Below, in pieces: positions 7,542-14,512 of a stretch of 14,992 nt of DNA. Under the pieces are notes generated by a model. It saw only the letters and a program-made list of their open reading frames with translations, had not been told where the DNA came from and made no database searches. Origin of the DNA: Deltaproteobacteria bacterium. Lineage in GTDB: Bacteria > Desulfobacterota_C > Deferrisomatia > Deferrisomatales > JACRMM01. The position numbers and the translations under genes are program-made. Numbering within the stretch: the stretch's first letter is position 1; the number at the start of each line of letters is the position of its first letter. The DNA lies in assembly GCA_016218905.1 (NCBI GenBank), contig JACRCS010000393.1, positions 1-14,992 of the forward strand. The letters run 5' to 3'.

Positions 7542-7589
7542 ATCCTAGACGGCCCACGCGCCGGCTCCAATTCCACGAAAGTAGTATTC
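7542..7589 (-). promoter_or_regulatory. moaF-SDR promoter with 22-bp dyad operator
   Basis: The plus-strand segment AATTCCACGAAAGTAGTATT (7569-7588) matches the ald element at 21 of 22 positions when flanks are included. On the minus strand it leads into TTGGAG (-35, 7570-7565), a 17-nt spacer and TAGGAT (-10, 7547-7542). The layout is identical to the ald promoter, and the predicted leader of about 55 nt is also the same. The LuxR-type regulator gene lies immediately upstream. Confidence 0.65.
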
Positions 7590-7604
7590 AGCGGGGGTAG
7601 GGGG

Positions 7605-7701
7605 CAGTTTGGGGAAAACTCCGCCTCACGCAACGGGGCAACGCTCGCAACCAAAAATCAAGGCCGGTTCTCACGCCGCGTCGTTGCGTGAGGACAAACT
7701 G
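7605..7701. repeat. 97-bp interrupted inverted repeat
   Basis: Perfect 12-bp arms CCTCACGCAACG (7624-7635) and CGTTGCGTGAGG (7682-7693) are flanked by further arms CAGTTTG (7605-7611) and CAAACTG (7695-7701). The outer arms are separated from the inner ones by 12 nt on the left and 1 nt on the right. A small inner pairing (AACC/GGTT) lies in the 46-nt loop. It lies after the LuxR gene stop and before the moaF operator. It could be a structured 3' UTR, a terminator without a U-tract, or the remnant of a small mobile element. Confidence 0.75.
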
Positions 7702-7736
7702 GGCTTGCTTGATCTCGATGGTCTGAGGCGCAGTCG

Positions 7737-8900
7737 TCAGGTGGCGAGGCTCGCGACGGGCGCGCGGACGTCTTCGCAGGCCCGGAGGACGGCGGAGATG
7801 ATGCCGGTCCGGCTCCGGACCTTGAGCTTCTCGCAGATGTTCTGGAGGTGCTTCTTTACGGTGAACTCGCTGATGAAGAGCTCGTCCCCGATCTCGGCGT
7901 TCGTCAGCCCGTCGAAGATCTTTCCGACGATCTCGATCTCGCGGCACGTCAGGTGAAACTGCTGCTTCAGCGCGGCCTCGTAGGCCGCCCTGGAGTGCTC
8001 GCAACGACTGATGGAGATCGAGAGGAGGGGCTGCGTCCGGGCTCCGTCGGCGGTCTCGGTGAGCTCGTAACGGAGCTGGTACCTGCGGGCCCCGACCACG
8101 AAGGAACGCTCCCTCGGGAGGAGGGGCACCACACGGCCGCCCCGGACCGACTCCTCCGCCGGGCCGAGCTCGTCCTGGAAGGCCTGCGGCAGGGTGGAGG
8201 GGAGCGGCTGCCCGGTCACGGCTTCGCAGAAGTCCTTCGCCTTCCGGCTCGCGTACACGATCCTCATGGAGGCGTCGCAGAGGAGGAGTCCCTCCTGGGC
8301 CCGATCCTCGTAGATCGTGATCGCGCTCTCCTTCGCCTCGAGCTCCCGCCGCGTCCGAAAGGTCTGGACGGCGCGGGCGATGTAGGGCGCGAGGGCGTCC
8401 ATGAGCTGCATCTCGCCGGCCGTGAAGGCCCGGTCGTGTTCCGTCCGCAGGAGATCGATGACTCCCCTCACCTTGCTCGGGAGCTCCAGGTACGTGACGA
8501 TCTCGTAGAAGAGGCCCTGCGGGCGGTAGAACTCCTTGTAGTACTCCGTCGACACGAACTCGCGGCGGGGCACGAGCTCCTGCAGGCTCACCGTGGGCCT
8601 CTCGCGCGTCGCCTTGGCGACGACCAGACGATCGGCCTCGAAGGACATGAGACCGAGGGGATCCTGGGCGTGGAAGTACGCGCGATAGCGCTCGACGTCG
8701 ATGGGGTCGATGCCGCGCACGAAGAAGTCGGGGGCCGCCGCGCCTTCCTCCTGGAGGATGAAGATGCACTTCTCGACCCCGAGCGCGCCGCAAACGGCGT
8801 TCAGGACCTCCCGCCCGAGCAGGCTCCGATCGGGGAGGCAGTGCGCGAGCTCGTTGATCCGGAGGATGTCCTGCAACTGCTTGACGCCCAGACCGCTCAT
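7737..8900 (-). CDS. LuxR-type transcriptional regulator with sensory N-terminus
   Basis: A 387-residue cytosolic regulator. The C-terminus (about 316-375) is a LuxR/GerE helix-turn-helix: 'LTCREIEIVGKIFDGLTNAEIGDELF', then recognition-helix residues 'SEFTVKKHLQNICEKLKV'. The first about 180 residues resemble a GAF-like sensor, with 'YYKEFYRPQGL' (120-130), and a PAS-like segment follows (about 195-300, 'GLLLCDASMRIVYASRKAKDF'). There is no receiver domain with phospho-Asp and no classical acyl-homoserine-lactone-binding signature, so it likely senses a small molecule. The ATG at 8900 has GAGG 6 nt upstream. It is transcribed toward moaF-SDR and is the best candidate for binding the shared dyad before moaF and ald. 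Ligand and targets are inference. Confidence 0.88.
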   Translation of the reverse strand: MSGLGVKQLQDILRINELAHCLPDRSLLGREVLNAVCGALGVEKCIFILQEEGAAAPDFFVRGIDPIDVERYRAYFHAQDPLGLMSFEADRLVVAKATRERPTVSLQELVPRREFVSTEYYKEFYRPQGLFYEIVTYLELPSKVRGVIDLLRTEHDRAFTAGEMQLMDALAPYIARAVQTFRTRRELEAKESAITIYEDRAQEGLLLCDASMRIVYASRKAKDFCEAVTGQPLPSTLPQAFQDELGPAEESVRGGRVVPLLPRERSFVVGARRYQLRYELTETADGARTQPLLSISISRCEHSRAAYEAALKQQFHLTCREIEIVGKIFDGLTNAEIGDELFISEFTVKKHLQNICEKLKVRSRTGIISAVLRACEDVRAPVASLAT

Positions 8901-9039
8901 CTCTCGCCTCGAAGCACCGATAGCCCGCCCGCGACGCAGTCCACGGATCGAGAGAGCTGTCGAGTTTGAGGAGTTGTTTTACAGCACGGAAAAGCGGGAC
9001 GTCAAGGCGGGGGGACCAGGATTAAGGTCTCCGGGTCGT

Positions 9040-9750
9040 TCATCCTCGCTGGGACAAGCCGCCGGTGGGGTTGAACCGGTACCCGGCGCCCCGTACCGTC
9101 TCGATCCGACAGGGCTGCGAGGGGTCGCTCTCGATCCGCGAACGAAGCCTTCGGATGTGGACGTCCACGGTTCTGGGGTCCACGTACCCGCTCTGGTCCC
9201 ACGCGTTCGAGAGAAGTTGTTCCCGCGTGTAGACGCGGTTGGGATGCTTTACGAGAAAGGCGAGGAGTCGGAACTCCTGGGGCGCCAAGACGATCTCCTC
9301 TCCGGCCAGGAACACCCGATGCGCGTCCAGATCCACCTCCAGGTCGTCGAAGCGCAGTCTGGGACGGTGGTTGTCGTCGCCGCCCGAGCGTTTGAGGACC
9401 GCTCGGACCCGGGCGAGGAGGGCGCGGGGGCTGAAAGGCTTCGTCACGTAGTCGTCCGCGCCGAGCTCGAACCCGACGAGCACGTCCGCCTCCTCGCCCC
9501 GGGCAGTCAGCATGATCACGGGGGTGTAGCGCGTCTTCTCCCGGGTGCGAAGGATTCGGAGCACCTCGAACCCGTGCAGGTCGGGCAGCATGACGTCGAG
9601 CAGGATCAGGTCCGGCGCGTTCTTCTCCGCAAGCTCCAGGGCCGCCCATCCGGCCTGGGCCCGATCGACGACGTAGCCGGACACGCCCAGATTGTAATCG
9701 AGGACGTCGAGGAGGTCCTCCTCGTCATCGACGATGAGCACTCGCGCCAC
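9040..9750 (-). CDS. phoB: PhoB-type phosphate response regulator
   Basis: A 236-residue OmpR/PhoB-class response regulator. The receiver domain (1-118) has the acidic pocket Asp8/Asp9, phospho-acceptor Asp52 (LILLDVMLP), switch Thr82 and Lys104 (TKPFSP). A winged-helix DNA-binding domain follows (about 130-230) with 'LAPQEFRLLAFLVKHPNRVYTREQLL' split across helices, the recognition helix 'RTVDVHIRRLRSRI' and the wing 'IETVRGAGYRF'. The start is GTG at 9750, with GAGG about 6 nt upstream, 7 nt after the phoU stop. As the last gene of pstCAB-phoU-phoB it should activate the two Pho-box-like promoters between pstC and pstS. No histidine kinase gene follows: the next gene is the LuxR regulator. 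Confidence 0.93.
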   Translation of the reverse strand: MARVLIVDDEEDLLDVLDYNLGVSGYVVDRAQAGWAALELAEKNAPDLILLDVMLPDLHGFEVLRILRTREKTRYTPVIMLTARGEEADVLVGFELGADDYVTKPFSPRALLARVRAVLKRSGGDDNHRPRLRFDDLEVDLDAHRVFLAGEEIVLAPQEFRLLAFLVKHPNRVYTREQLLSNAWDQSGYVDPRTVDVHIRRLRSRIESDPSQPCRIETVRGAGYRFNPTGGLSQRG

Positions 9751-9757
9751 GGCCGCC

Positions 9758-10453
9758 TCACTCCTTGGCCGGCTTCTTCGGACCGCTGCCGAAGGTGTGC
9801 CGGATGTCCTTCCCCTTCACGAGGTAGATCACCATCTCGGAAATGTTCGTCGCGTGGTCGGCGATGCGCTCCAGGTACCGTCCGATTGAGGTGAGCCCCA
9901 TGGCCCGCGAGATGTTGGCCGCGTTCTCCATCATGTAGGTGAGGAGCTCTCGAAACACCTGACGGTTGAGGTCGTCCACCTCGTCGTCCCGGGCACAGAC
10001 CGCCTGGGCGAGGTCGGCGTCGCGCCGGACGTAGGCGTCGAGGGCATCGCGCACCATGGTGCGAGTCTTCTCCGCCATCCTCGGCAAGTCGATGAGAGGC
10101 TTCAGCGGCGGCGCCTCCAGGAGCTCCAGGACCCGTTCGGCGAGGTTCACCGCCAGGTCGCCGATCCGTTCGAGGTCCGTCGAGATCTTCAGGCCCGTAA
10201 TGATCAGCCGGAGGTCTCCCGCGGCAGGCTGCCGCAGCGCGAGGAGCTCGATACACTGCTCGTCGATCTCTACCTCCAGGCGGTTGACCATGGGGTCTCG
10301 CTCCACCACCCCTTGCGCGAGGTTCGGGTCGCGCTCGACGAGCGCCTGCATGGCGCGAGCGATGGAGTCCTCGACCAGGCCGCCCATCCGCAGGATCTTC
10401 TCCTGCAGCCGCACGAGGTCGTTTTCGTAGGTCTTGCTGGTATGTCTTTCCAT
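9758..10453 (-). CDS. phoU: Phosphate signalling protein PhoU
   Basis: A 231-residue all-helical protein with two PhoU repeats. Each carries the metal-binding signature: 'DLERIGDLAVNLAE' in the first and 'YLERIADHATNISE' in the second. PhoU links the PstSCAB transporter to the PhoR-PhoB system and represses the Pho response when phosphate is plentiful; it acts at the inner face of the membrane. Length is typical (about 220-240). The N-terminus 'MERHTSKTYENDLVRLQEKILRMGGLVEDS' pattern matches the family and fixes the ATG at 10453, although the nearby GAGGAG is only a few nt away. It is separated from pstB by a 94-nt gap full of heptad repeats, and is 7 nt ahead of phoB. Confidence 0.96.
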   Translation of the reverse strand: MERHTSKTYENDLVRLQEKILRMGGLVEDSIARAMQALVERDPNLAQGVVERDPMVNRLEVEIDEQCIELLALRQPAAGDLRLIITGLKISTDLERIGDLAVNLAERVLELLEAPPLKPLIDLPRMAEKTRTMVRDALDAYVRRDADLAQAVCARDDEVDDLNRQVFRELLTYMMENAANISRAMGLTSIGRYLERIADHATNISEMVIYLVKGKDIRHTFGSGPKKPAKE

Positions 10454-10481
10454 GGCTCCTCAAGACAGGTGCTCGCGCCTG

Positions 10482-10539
10482 TCAGATTTCAGTATTCAGT
10501 TCTTCCGAAGGACTGACAACTGATAACTGACGACTGATA
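10482..10539. repeat. Inverted heptad-repeat cluster in the pst operon
   Basis: Three heptads TCAGATT, TCAGTAT, TCAGTTC (10482-10502) face four heptads ACTGACA, ACTGATA, ACTGACG, ACTGATA (10512-10539) across a short centre. The junction forms a near-perfect hairpin, TCAGTTCTTC-C-GAAGGACTGA (10496-10516). It fills the gap between pstB and phoU. It has no T-run in either direction, so it may be an RNA stability or processing element, or simply an intergenic repeat family. Confidence 0.85.
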
Positions 10540-10547
10540 ATTCGCTC

Positions 10548-11306
10548 CTACCCGAACCTACCCGTCACGTACGCCTCCGTCCTTTCTTCCTTGGGGTTCG
10601 TGAAGACCACCTCGGTGCGATCGTACTCCACCAGTCTACCGAGATAGAAGAACGCGGTGTGGTTAGAGATCCGTGCCGCCTGCTGCATGTTGTGGGTCAC
10701 GATGATGATGGTGTACCGCTGCTTCAGCTCGTCGATCAGGTCCTCGATCCGGGCAGTGGAGATCGGGTCCAGCGCGCTCGCCGGCTCGTCCATCAGGAGG
10801 ACCTCGGGTTCGACCGCCAGGGCCCGCGCGATGCAGAGGCGCTGCTGCTGGCCGCCCGAGAGCTCCAGGGCGGAGTCTCGCAACCGGTCCTTCACCTCGT
10901 CCCAGAGGGCCGCCTTCTTCAGCGCCGCCTCGACGATCTCGGCGAGCTTCGCCTTGTCGCTCGTTCCGTGGATGCGCGGGCCGTAGGCTACGTTGTCGAA
11001 GATGGACTTGGGGAAGGGATTCGACTTCTGGAAGACCATTCCTACCCGTCGCCGCAGGTCCACGACGTCGGTGCCGGCGGCGAGGACGTCCTCGCCGTCG
11101 AGGAGCACCTGCCCCTCGGTCCGGACGCCCGGAATGAGGTCGTTCATTCGATTCAGGCAGCGCAGGAACGTGCTCTTGCCGCACCCCGATGGCCCGATGA
11201 GGGCGGTCACTTGGTTTTGCGGGATTTCCAGGCTGACGTCATCCAAGCCCTTGTTCTCGCCGTACCAGAGCGTCAGATTCCGGCACCGGATCGTCGCGTT
11301 CTCCAT
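10548..11306 (-). CDS. pstB: Phosphate ABC transporter ATPase PstB
   Basis: A 252-residue ATP-binding subunit that powers PstSCA phosphate import. All ABC motifs are present: Walker A GPSGCGKS (38-45), Q-loop Gln93 in '[11 protein letters not shown]' (the NPFP signature typical of PstB), signature LSGGQQQR (149-156), Walker B 'LLMDEP' (170-175), D-loop 'SALD' and H-loop His205. The ATG at 11306 gives the family N-terminus '[17 protein letters not shown]'; the open frame extends upstream to 11753 but that part is antiparallel noise over pstA. Its start codon overlaps the pstA stop by 1 nt (TGATG), so translation is coupled. Confidence 0.97.
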   Translation of the reverse strand: MENATIRCRNLTLWYGENKGLDDVSLEIPQNQVTALIGPSGCGKSTFLRCLNRMNDLIPGVRTEGQVLLDGEDVLAAGTDVVDLRRRVGMVFQKSNPFPKSIFDNVAYGPRIHGTSDKAKLAEIVEAALKKAALWDEVKDRLRDSALELSGGQQQRLCIARALAVEPEVLLMDEPASALDPISTARIEDLIDELKQRYTIIIVTHNMQQAARISNHTAFFYLGRLVEYDRTEVVFTNPKEERTEAYVTGRFG

Positions 11307-12250
11307 CAGCGGGCACTCTCCAGCTTCTTGCGCATCCGGTACCGCACCGCGAACGCGCCGAGGTTCAAAAGGAAGACGAGCCCCACCAGCACGAGCGCCG
11401 TCCCGTAGGCGAGCGGTCGGACCTTCTCGATGGAGTGGTGCTGGGTAGCGAGAATGTAGAGGTGGTAGGGGAGCGCCATGAACTGGTCCGACGCCGACTT
11501 GGGGACGAAGGGCAGGTAGAAGGCGACGCCGGTGAAGAGGATCGGGGCCGTCTCGCCGGCCGCCCGGGAGAGGCCGAGGATCGCGCCGGTCAGAATACCC
11601 GGGATGGCCGGGGGCAGGACGGCCGTACGGATCGCCTGCCACTGCGTCGCCCCCAGCGCGAGGGCGCCGTCCCGGTATGCCCGGGGCACCGCCCGCAGGG
11701 CCTCCTCGCTCGCCGTGATGATCCAGGGCAGGGTCAGGAGTCCGAGCGTGCATCCTGCGGAGAGGATGCTCGTGCCGAGGTTCATGAGATTGACGAAGAG
11801 GACCACGCCGAAGAGGCCGTAGACCACGCTGGGGACGCCGGAGAGGTTGCGGATCGCGAGGCGTATCAGGCGTGTCCCGCGGGTGTCCGGCGCGTACTCG
11901 TTCAAGTAGATCGCCGCGCCGACGCCTAGGGGCAGGGCGAAGAGGACGGTCAGGAGGCTCACGATCGTCGTCCCCGCGATGGCCGGGAAGATCCCTCCCG
12001 CGGTCATGCCCTTTCGGGGCCGGGCGGTCAGGAACTCCCAGCTCAGGGCGGGAAAGCCCTTTTCAACGATGAACCCGAGGATCACGGCCAGTGTGAGAAT
12101 GCCGAGCACCGTGCAGAGGAGCACGTACGCGCGGCCGATCCCGGACGCGAAGCGTTTGCGCCACGCTCGCCGGCCCCCGTGATCGCTCCCGCCCTCCTGG
12201 GCTACGCGATCCGACCCCATCCTCGGGCTCGACTCCGGACTCTTTGTCAT
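11306..12250 (-). CDS. pstA: Phosphate ABC transporter permease PstA
   Basis: A 314-residue inner-membrane subunit of the phosphate importer. It has a hydrophilic N-terminus of about 40 residues, a first helix (41-62), then the BPD_transp_1 domain with several helices and the cytoplasmic coupling (EAA) loop '[23 protein letters not shown]'. '[14 protein letters not shown]' is also typical of PstA. The ATG at 12250 overlaps the pstC stop by 4 nt and has GGGGAGG 5 nt upstream, which decides the start; Met11 is a possible later start. The long frame to 13030 is an artefact over pstC. Confidence 0.95.
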   Translation of the reverse strand: MTKSPESSPRMGSDRVAQEGGSDHGGRRAWRKRFASGIGRAYVLLCTVLGILTLAVILGFIVEKGFPALSWEFLTARPRKGMTAGGIFPAIAGTTIVSLLTVLFALPLGVGAAIYLNEYAPDTRGTRLIRLAIRNLSGVPSVVYGLFGVVLFVNLMNLGTSILSAGCTLGLLTLPWIITASEEALRAVPRAYRDGALALGATQWQAIRTAVLPPAIPGILTGAILGLSRAAGETAPILFTGVAFYLPFVPKSASDQFMALPYHLYILATQHHSIEKVRPLAYGTALVLVGLVFLLNLGAFAVRYRMRKKLESAR

Positions 12251-13131
12251 CGCCGCCTCCCCTGGAAGCGGTGCAGGATCCAATCCGCGACGACGTTGAC
12301 GCCGAAGGAGAGCACGAAGAGGGCGAAGCCGACGGCGAAGAGCGCGTGGTAGTGCGTCGTGCCGTGGGGGACCTCGCCGAGCTCGATGGCGATCGTGGCG
12401 GTCATGGTCCGGACGGCCGAGAGGAAGCCGCTCGGAAAGGCAGGGGCGTTCCCGCACGCCATCAGGACGGTCATGGTCTCCCCGATGGCGCGGCCGAGGG
12501 AGAGCATCACGGCGGCGAGGATCCCCGGAAGGGCGCTCGGGAGCGTCACCCGAACCAGGGTTTCCCAGGGATTCGCCCCTAGGGCGAGGCTCGCCTGGCG
12601 GTAGTCCCGGGGAACCGCCCGGAAGGCGTCCTCCGAAAGACTGACGACCGTCGGCAGACACATGGCGGCGAGGAGGATCGACCCGTTGAGGGCGTTCAGC
12701 CCGTTCGGGAGCCCGAAGACGCGGGCGAGCCATGGGCCGACGACCACGACTCCCAGGAAGCCGACCACGACGCTGGGCACGCTCGCCAGGATCTCTATGG
12801 CGGGCTTGAGGGTCTCCCGCACGCGGCGCCCGGCGAACTCCGAAAGATAGGCCGCCATTCCCACGCCCACCGGAACGGCCAGGCACATGGCTCCCGCCGA
12901 GGTCAACACCGTCGACGCGACGAGCGAGAGGATCCCGTAGCCGGCCTTTTCGGGGCTCGTCGGGTCCCAGCGCGTGGAGCTCAGGAAGTCCCAGAGGGGG
13001 ATCTCTCGAAAGGCCTTCGCTCCCTGCCACAGGAGGAGGACGAAGATCCCCCCCAACACCAGGACCGAGGCGTAGCCGCAGGCCCCGAGGCCAGCCTCGA
13101 TCGCGAGTTCACCCCACCGCCGCGGGCGCAG
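12247..13131 (-). CDS. pstC: Phosphate ABC transporter permease PstC (unusual start)
   Basis: Inner-membrane subunit partner of PstA; 294 residues if started at CTG 13131. Family marks are 'IPLWDFLSSTRWDPTS', 'YGILSLVASTVLTS', 'SVPSVVVGFLG', the EAA loop 'EDAFRAVPRDYRQASLALGANPW' and 'LSLGRAIGETMTVLMA'. The start is a problem. The only ordinary start in the open frame, GTG 13059, lies inside the first membrane helix and drops conserved-looking residues 'RRWGELAIEAG'. A CTG at 13131 has GGAGG 9 nt upstream and keeps the whole helix. In the same frame a GTG at 13194 with AGGAG 6 nt upstream opens 13 codons and then meets TAG (13153-13155). So pstC either begins at CTG after a short leader, or is the longer gene broken by a nonsense codon or sequence error. 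The frame is intact otherwise and the stop overlaps pstA by 4 nt. Confidence 0.85.
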   Translation of the reverse strand: MRPRRWGELAIEAGLGACGYASVLVLGGIFVLLLWQGAKAFREIPLWDFLSSTRWDPTSPEKAGYGILSLVASTVLTSAGAMCLAVPVGVGMAAYLSEFAGRRVRETLKPAIEILASVPSVVVGFLGVVVVGPWLARVFGLPNGLNALNGSILLAAMCLPTVVSLSEDAFRAVPRDYRQASLALGANPWETLVRVTLPSALPGILAAVMLSLGRAIGETMTVLMACGNAPAFPSGFLSAVRTMTATIAIELGEVPHGTTHYHALFAVGFALFVLSFGVNVVADWILHRFQGRRR

Positions 13132-13152
13132 TTTCGGCGCCCTCCGGCTGTG

Positions 13153-13194
13153 CTAGCCGGGCAGCGCCAGCGCCATCTGATATCGCTCGGTCAC
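13153..13194 (-). other. 13-codon leader ORF, in frame with pstC, ending in TAG
   Basis: GTG at 13194 with AGGAG 6 nt upstream opens the peptide MTERYQMALALPG and stops at TAG 13153-13155. Codon third positions are mostly G/C like real coding sequence. It is in frame with pstC and continues into it without further stops, so it is either a true leader peptide or the separated N-terminus of PstC. Confidence 0.55.
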
Positions 13195-13222
13195 GATTCT
13201 CTCCTATCGAAGTCCGCGCGCG

Positions 13223-13255
13223 AGCATACAGCGAGAACGTTACGATTCGGTTACG
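13223..13255 (-). promoter_or_regulatory. Pho-box-like repeat and promoter for pstCAB-phoU-phoB
   Basis: On the minus strand CGTAAC-N5-CGTAAC (13255-13239) is a direct repeat with 11-bp period, the layout bound by PhoB/PhoP-type regulators. A -10-like TATGCT (13228-13223) follows after 10 nt. The repeat stands in for a -35 box. The predicted start lies near 13216, just ahead of the GTG at 13194. Confidence 0.6.
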
Positions 13256-13353
13256 GTCGTGTAGCGATCTCATGAAAGGCGCGAGCGGCCGTCCGGCGCG
13301 AACCACCCGGGCGTCGCGGCCGGCGGGGGCTGTCACGAAACGATCAGGAGGCG

Positions 13354-13385
13354 TTTACAGTTCGGTAACAAAGACTCGTTAGACT
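13354..13385 (+). promoter_or_regulatory. Pho-box-like repeat and promoter for pstS
   Basis: TTTACA-N5-GTAACA (13354-13370) is an 11-bp-period direct repeat matching the pstC-side box in form. A -10-like TAGACT (13380-13385) follows after 9 nt. Further upstream CTGTCAC (13330-13336) and GATCAG (13342-13347) may be weaker half-sites, also 11 bp apart. The predicted leader is about 50 nt. Confidence 0.6.
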
Positions 13386-13444
13386 AACGGTCATCTCATT
13401 TGAAGGGCAACGTCACAACAAACGCTGTGAAGGAGGATGTCCCC

Positions 13445-14332
13445 ATGAAACGTGTCCTGATCGCCGGCTTCTCGCTCGCAATGGCTCTCTCCGCCGGTTT
13501 CGCCGCGGCGGAGCAGAAGATGGTCCAGGTGAAGGGCTCCGATACCCTCGTGAACCTTTCCCAGGCCTGGGCGGAGGCTTTCACCGAGAAGACCGGCAAG
13601 TTCGTCGCGGTCACCGGCGGCGGCTCCGGGACGGGTATCGCGGCCCTCATCGACGGCAGGGCCGATGTGGCCAACTCGTCGCGCGAGATCAAGCCGAAGG
13701 AGATCGAGCTGGCAAAGGCCAAAGGGATCAACCCCGTGGAGATCGCCGTGGCCGTCGACGGCCTGTCGGTGATCGTAAACGCCAAGAATCCGATCAAGGC
13801 CCTCAAGCCGGAAGACATCGGAAGGCTCTTTCGCGGCGAGATCACCAACTGGAAGCAACTGGGCGGGAACGACGCGCCCGTAACCCTCTACGGCCGCCAG
13901 CCCAACTCCGGCACCTATGTCTTCTTTCAGGAGCACGTGCTCGGGAACAAGGACTACGCCAAGACGATGAACCAGATGAACGGGAACGCCCAGATCCTGG
14001 AGGCGGTCGCAAAGGACCCCTCCGCCGCGGGGTATGTGGGCGTCGGCTACGTGCTCGACGAGAAGGGAAAGGTCCTCCCCGGCATCAAGCCCGTGGACGT
14101 CATCGGAAAGGACGGAAAGAGCGTGAGCCCGCTCGACCGGCAGGCGGTCAAGGCCGGCAAGTACTCGCTTGGCCGGGCGCTCTACCAGTACACGAACGGG
14201 AGGCCGAAAGGCGACGTCCTCGCGCTCATCCAATTCCAACTCTCGCCGGAGGGTCAGAAGATGGCCGAAAAAGAGGGGTTCGACGCGATCGCCGGCGAGC
14301 TCGTCACAAAGAACCAGGCCGCGCTCAAGTAA
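13445..14332 (+). CDS. pstS: Phosphate-binding periplasmic protein PstS
   Basis: A 295-residue periplasmic phosphate receptor that feeds PstCAB. Signal peptide: MKR, a hydrophobic core, and AxA cleavage after residue 22 (FAAA|EQK). The mature protein begins with 'VQVKGSDTLVNLSQAW'. Phosphate-contact segments typical of this PstS class are GSDT, 'GGGSGTGIAAL' and 'QPNSGTYVFFQEHVL'. 'FRGEITNWKQLGG' is also a family mark. The start is ATG 13445 with AAGGAGG 8 nt upstream. It is divergent from pstC, with a Pho-box-like promoter upstream and a strong terminator 27 nt after the stop, so it is a single-gene unit, which allows receptor excess over the permease. Confidence 0.96.
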   Translation: MKRVLIAGFSLAMALSAGFAAAEQKMVQVKGSDTLVNLSQAWAEAFTEKTGKFVAVTGGGSGTGIAALIDGRADVANSSREIKPKEIELAKAKGINPVEIAVAVDGLSVIVNAKNPIKALKPEDIGRLFRGEITNWKQLGGNDAPVTLYGRQPNSGTYVFFQEHVLGNKDYAKTMNQMNGNAQILEAVAKDPSAAGYVGVGYVLDEKGKVLPGIKPVDVIGKDGKSVSPLDRQAVKAGKYSLGRALYQYTNGRPKGDVLALIQFQLSPEGQKMAEKEGFDAIAGELVTKNQAALK

Positions 14333-14358
14333 ACCGGAGCCGGGAGACCGTCTCGACG

Positions 14359-14390
14359 AAAGGGGCCGCGTGGCGGCCCCTTTTCTGTTA
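14359..14390 (+). terminator. Rho-independent terminator of pstS
   Basis: GGGGCCGC-GTG-GCGGCCCC (14362-14380) is a perfect 8-bp GC-rich stem, preceded by AAA and followed by TTTTCTGTT. It lies 27 nt after the pstS stop. Confidence 0.93.
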
Positions 14391-14512
14391 GGTGCGAGCC
14401 TCTTTCCAGCGCCTGTCGTAGCCCTGCCGAAACGTTCATGCGGCTTTCACGTTCCCAAAACATCGCGGTGGTATGATCCCGCTCTCACTGCACGATCCAA
14501 GGAGACGATTTC

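Noticed and set aside
7481..7654. Longer N-terminus for the MoaF protein
   Set aside because: It would run through the predicted operator, -35 and -10 boxes and lacks family similarity; GTG 7480 has a strong ribosome site.
8960..9000. Possible third copy of the LuxR operator upstream of the regulator gene
   Set aside because: The stretch TTTTACAGCACGGAAAAG shares a few bases with the dyad but lacks the CTAC-N4-GTAG core.
11306..13030. 574-codon frame running from pstC territory into pstA, possible fusion
   Set aside because: Only the part after the Met at 12250 has PstA features; the upstream part is an out-of-frame translation of pstC. The 10548-11753 frame upstream of the PstB start is the same kind of artefact.
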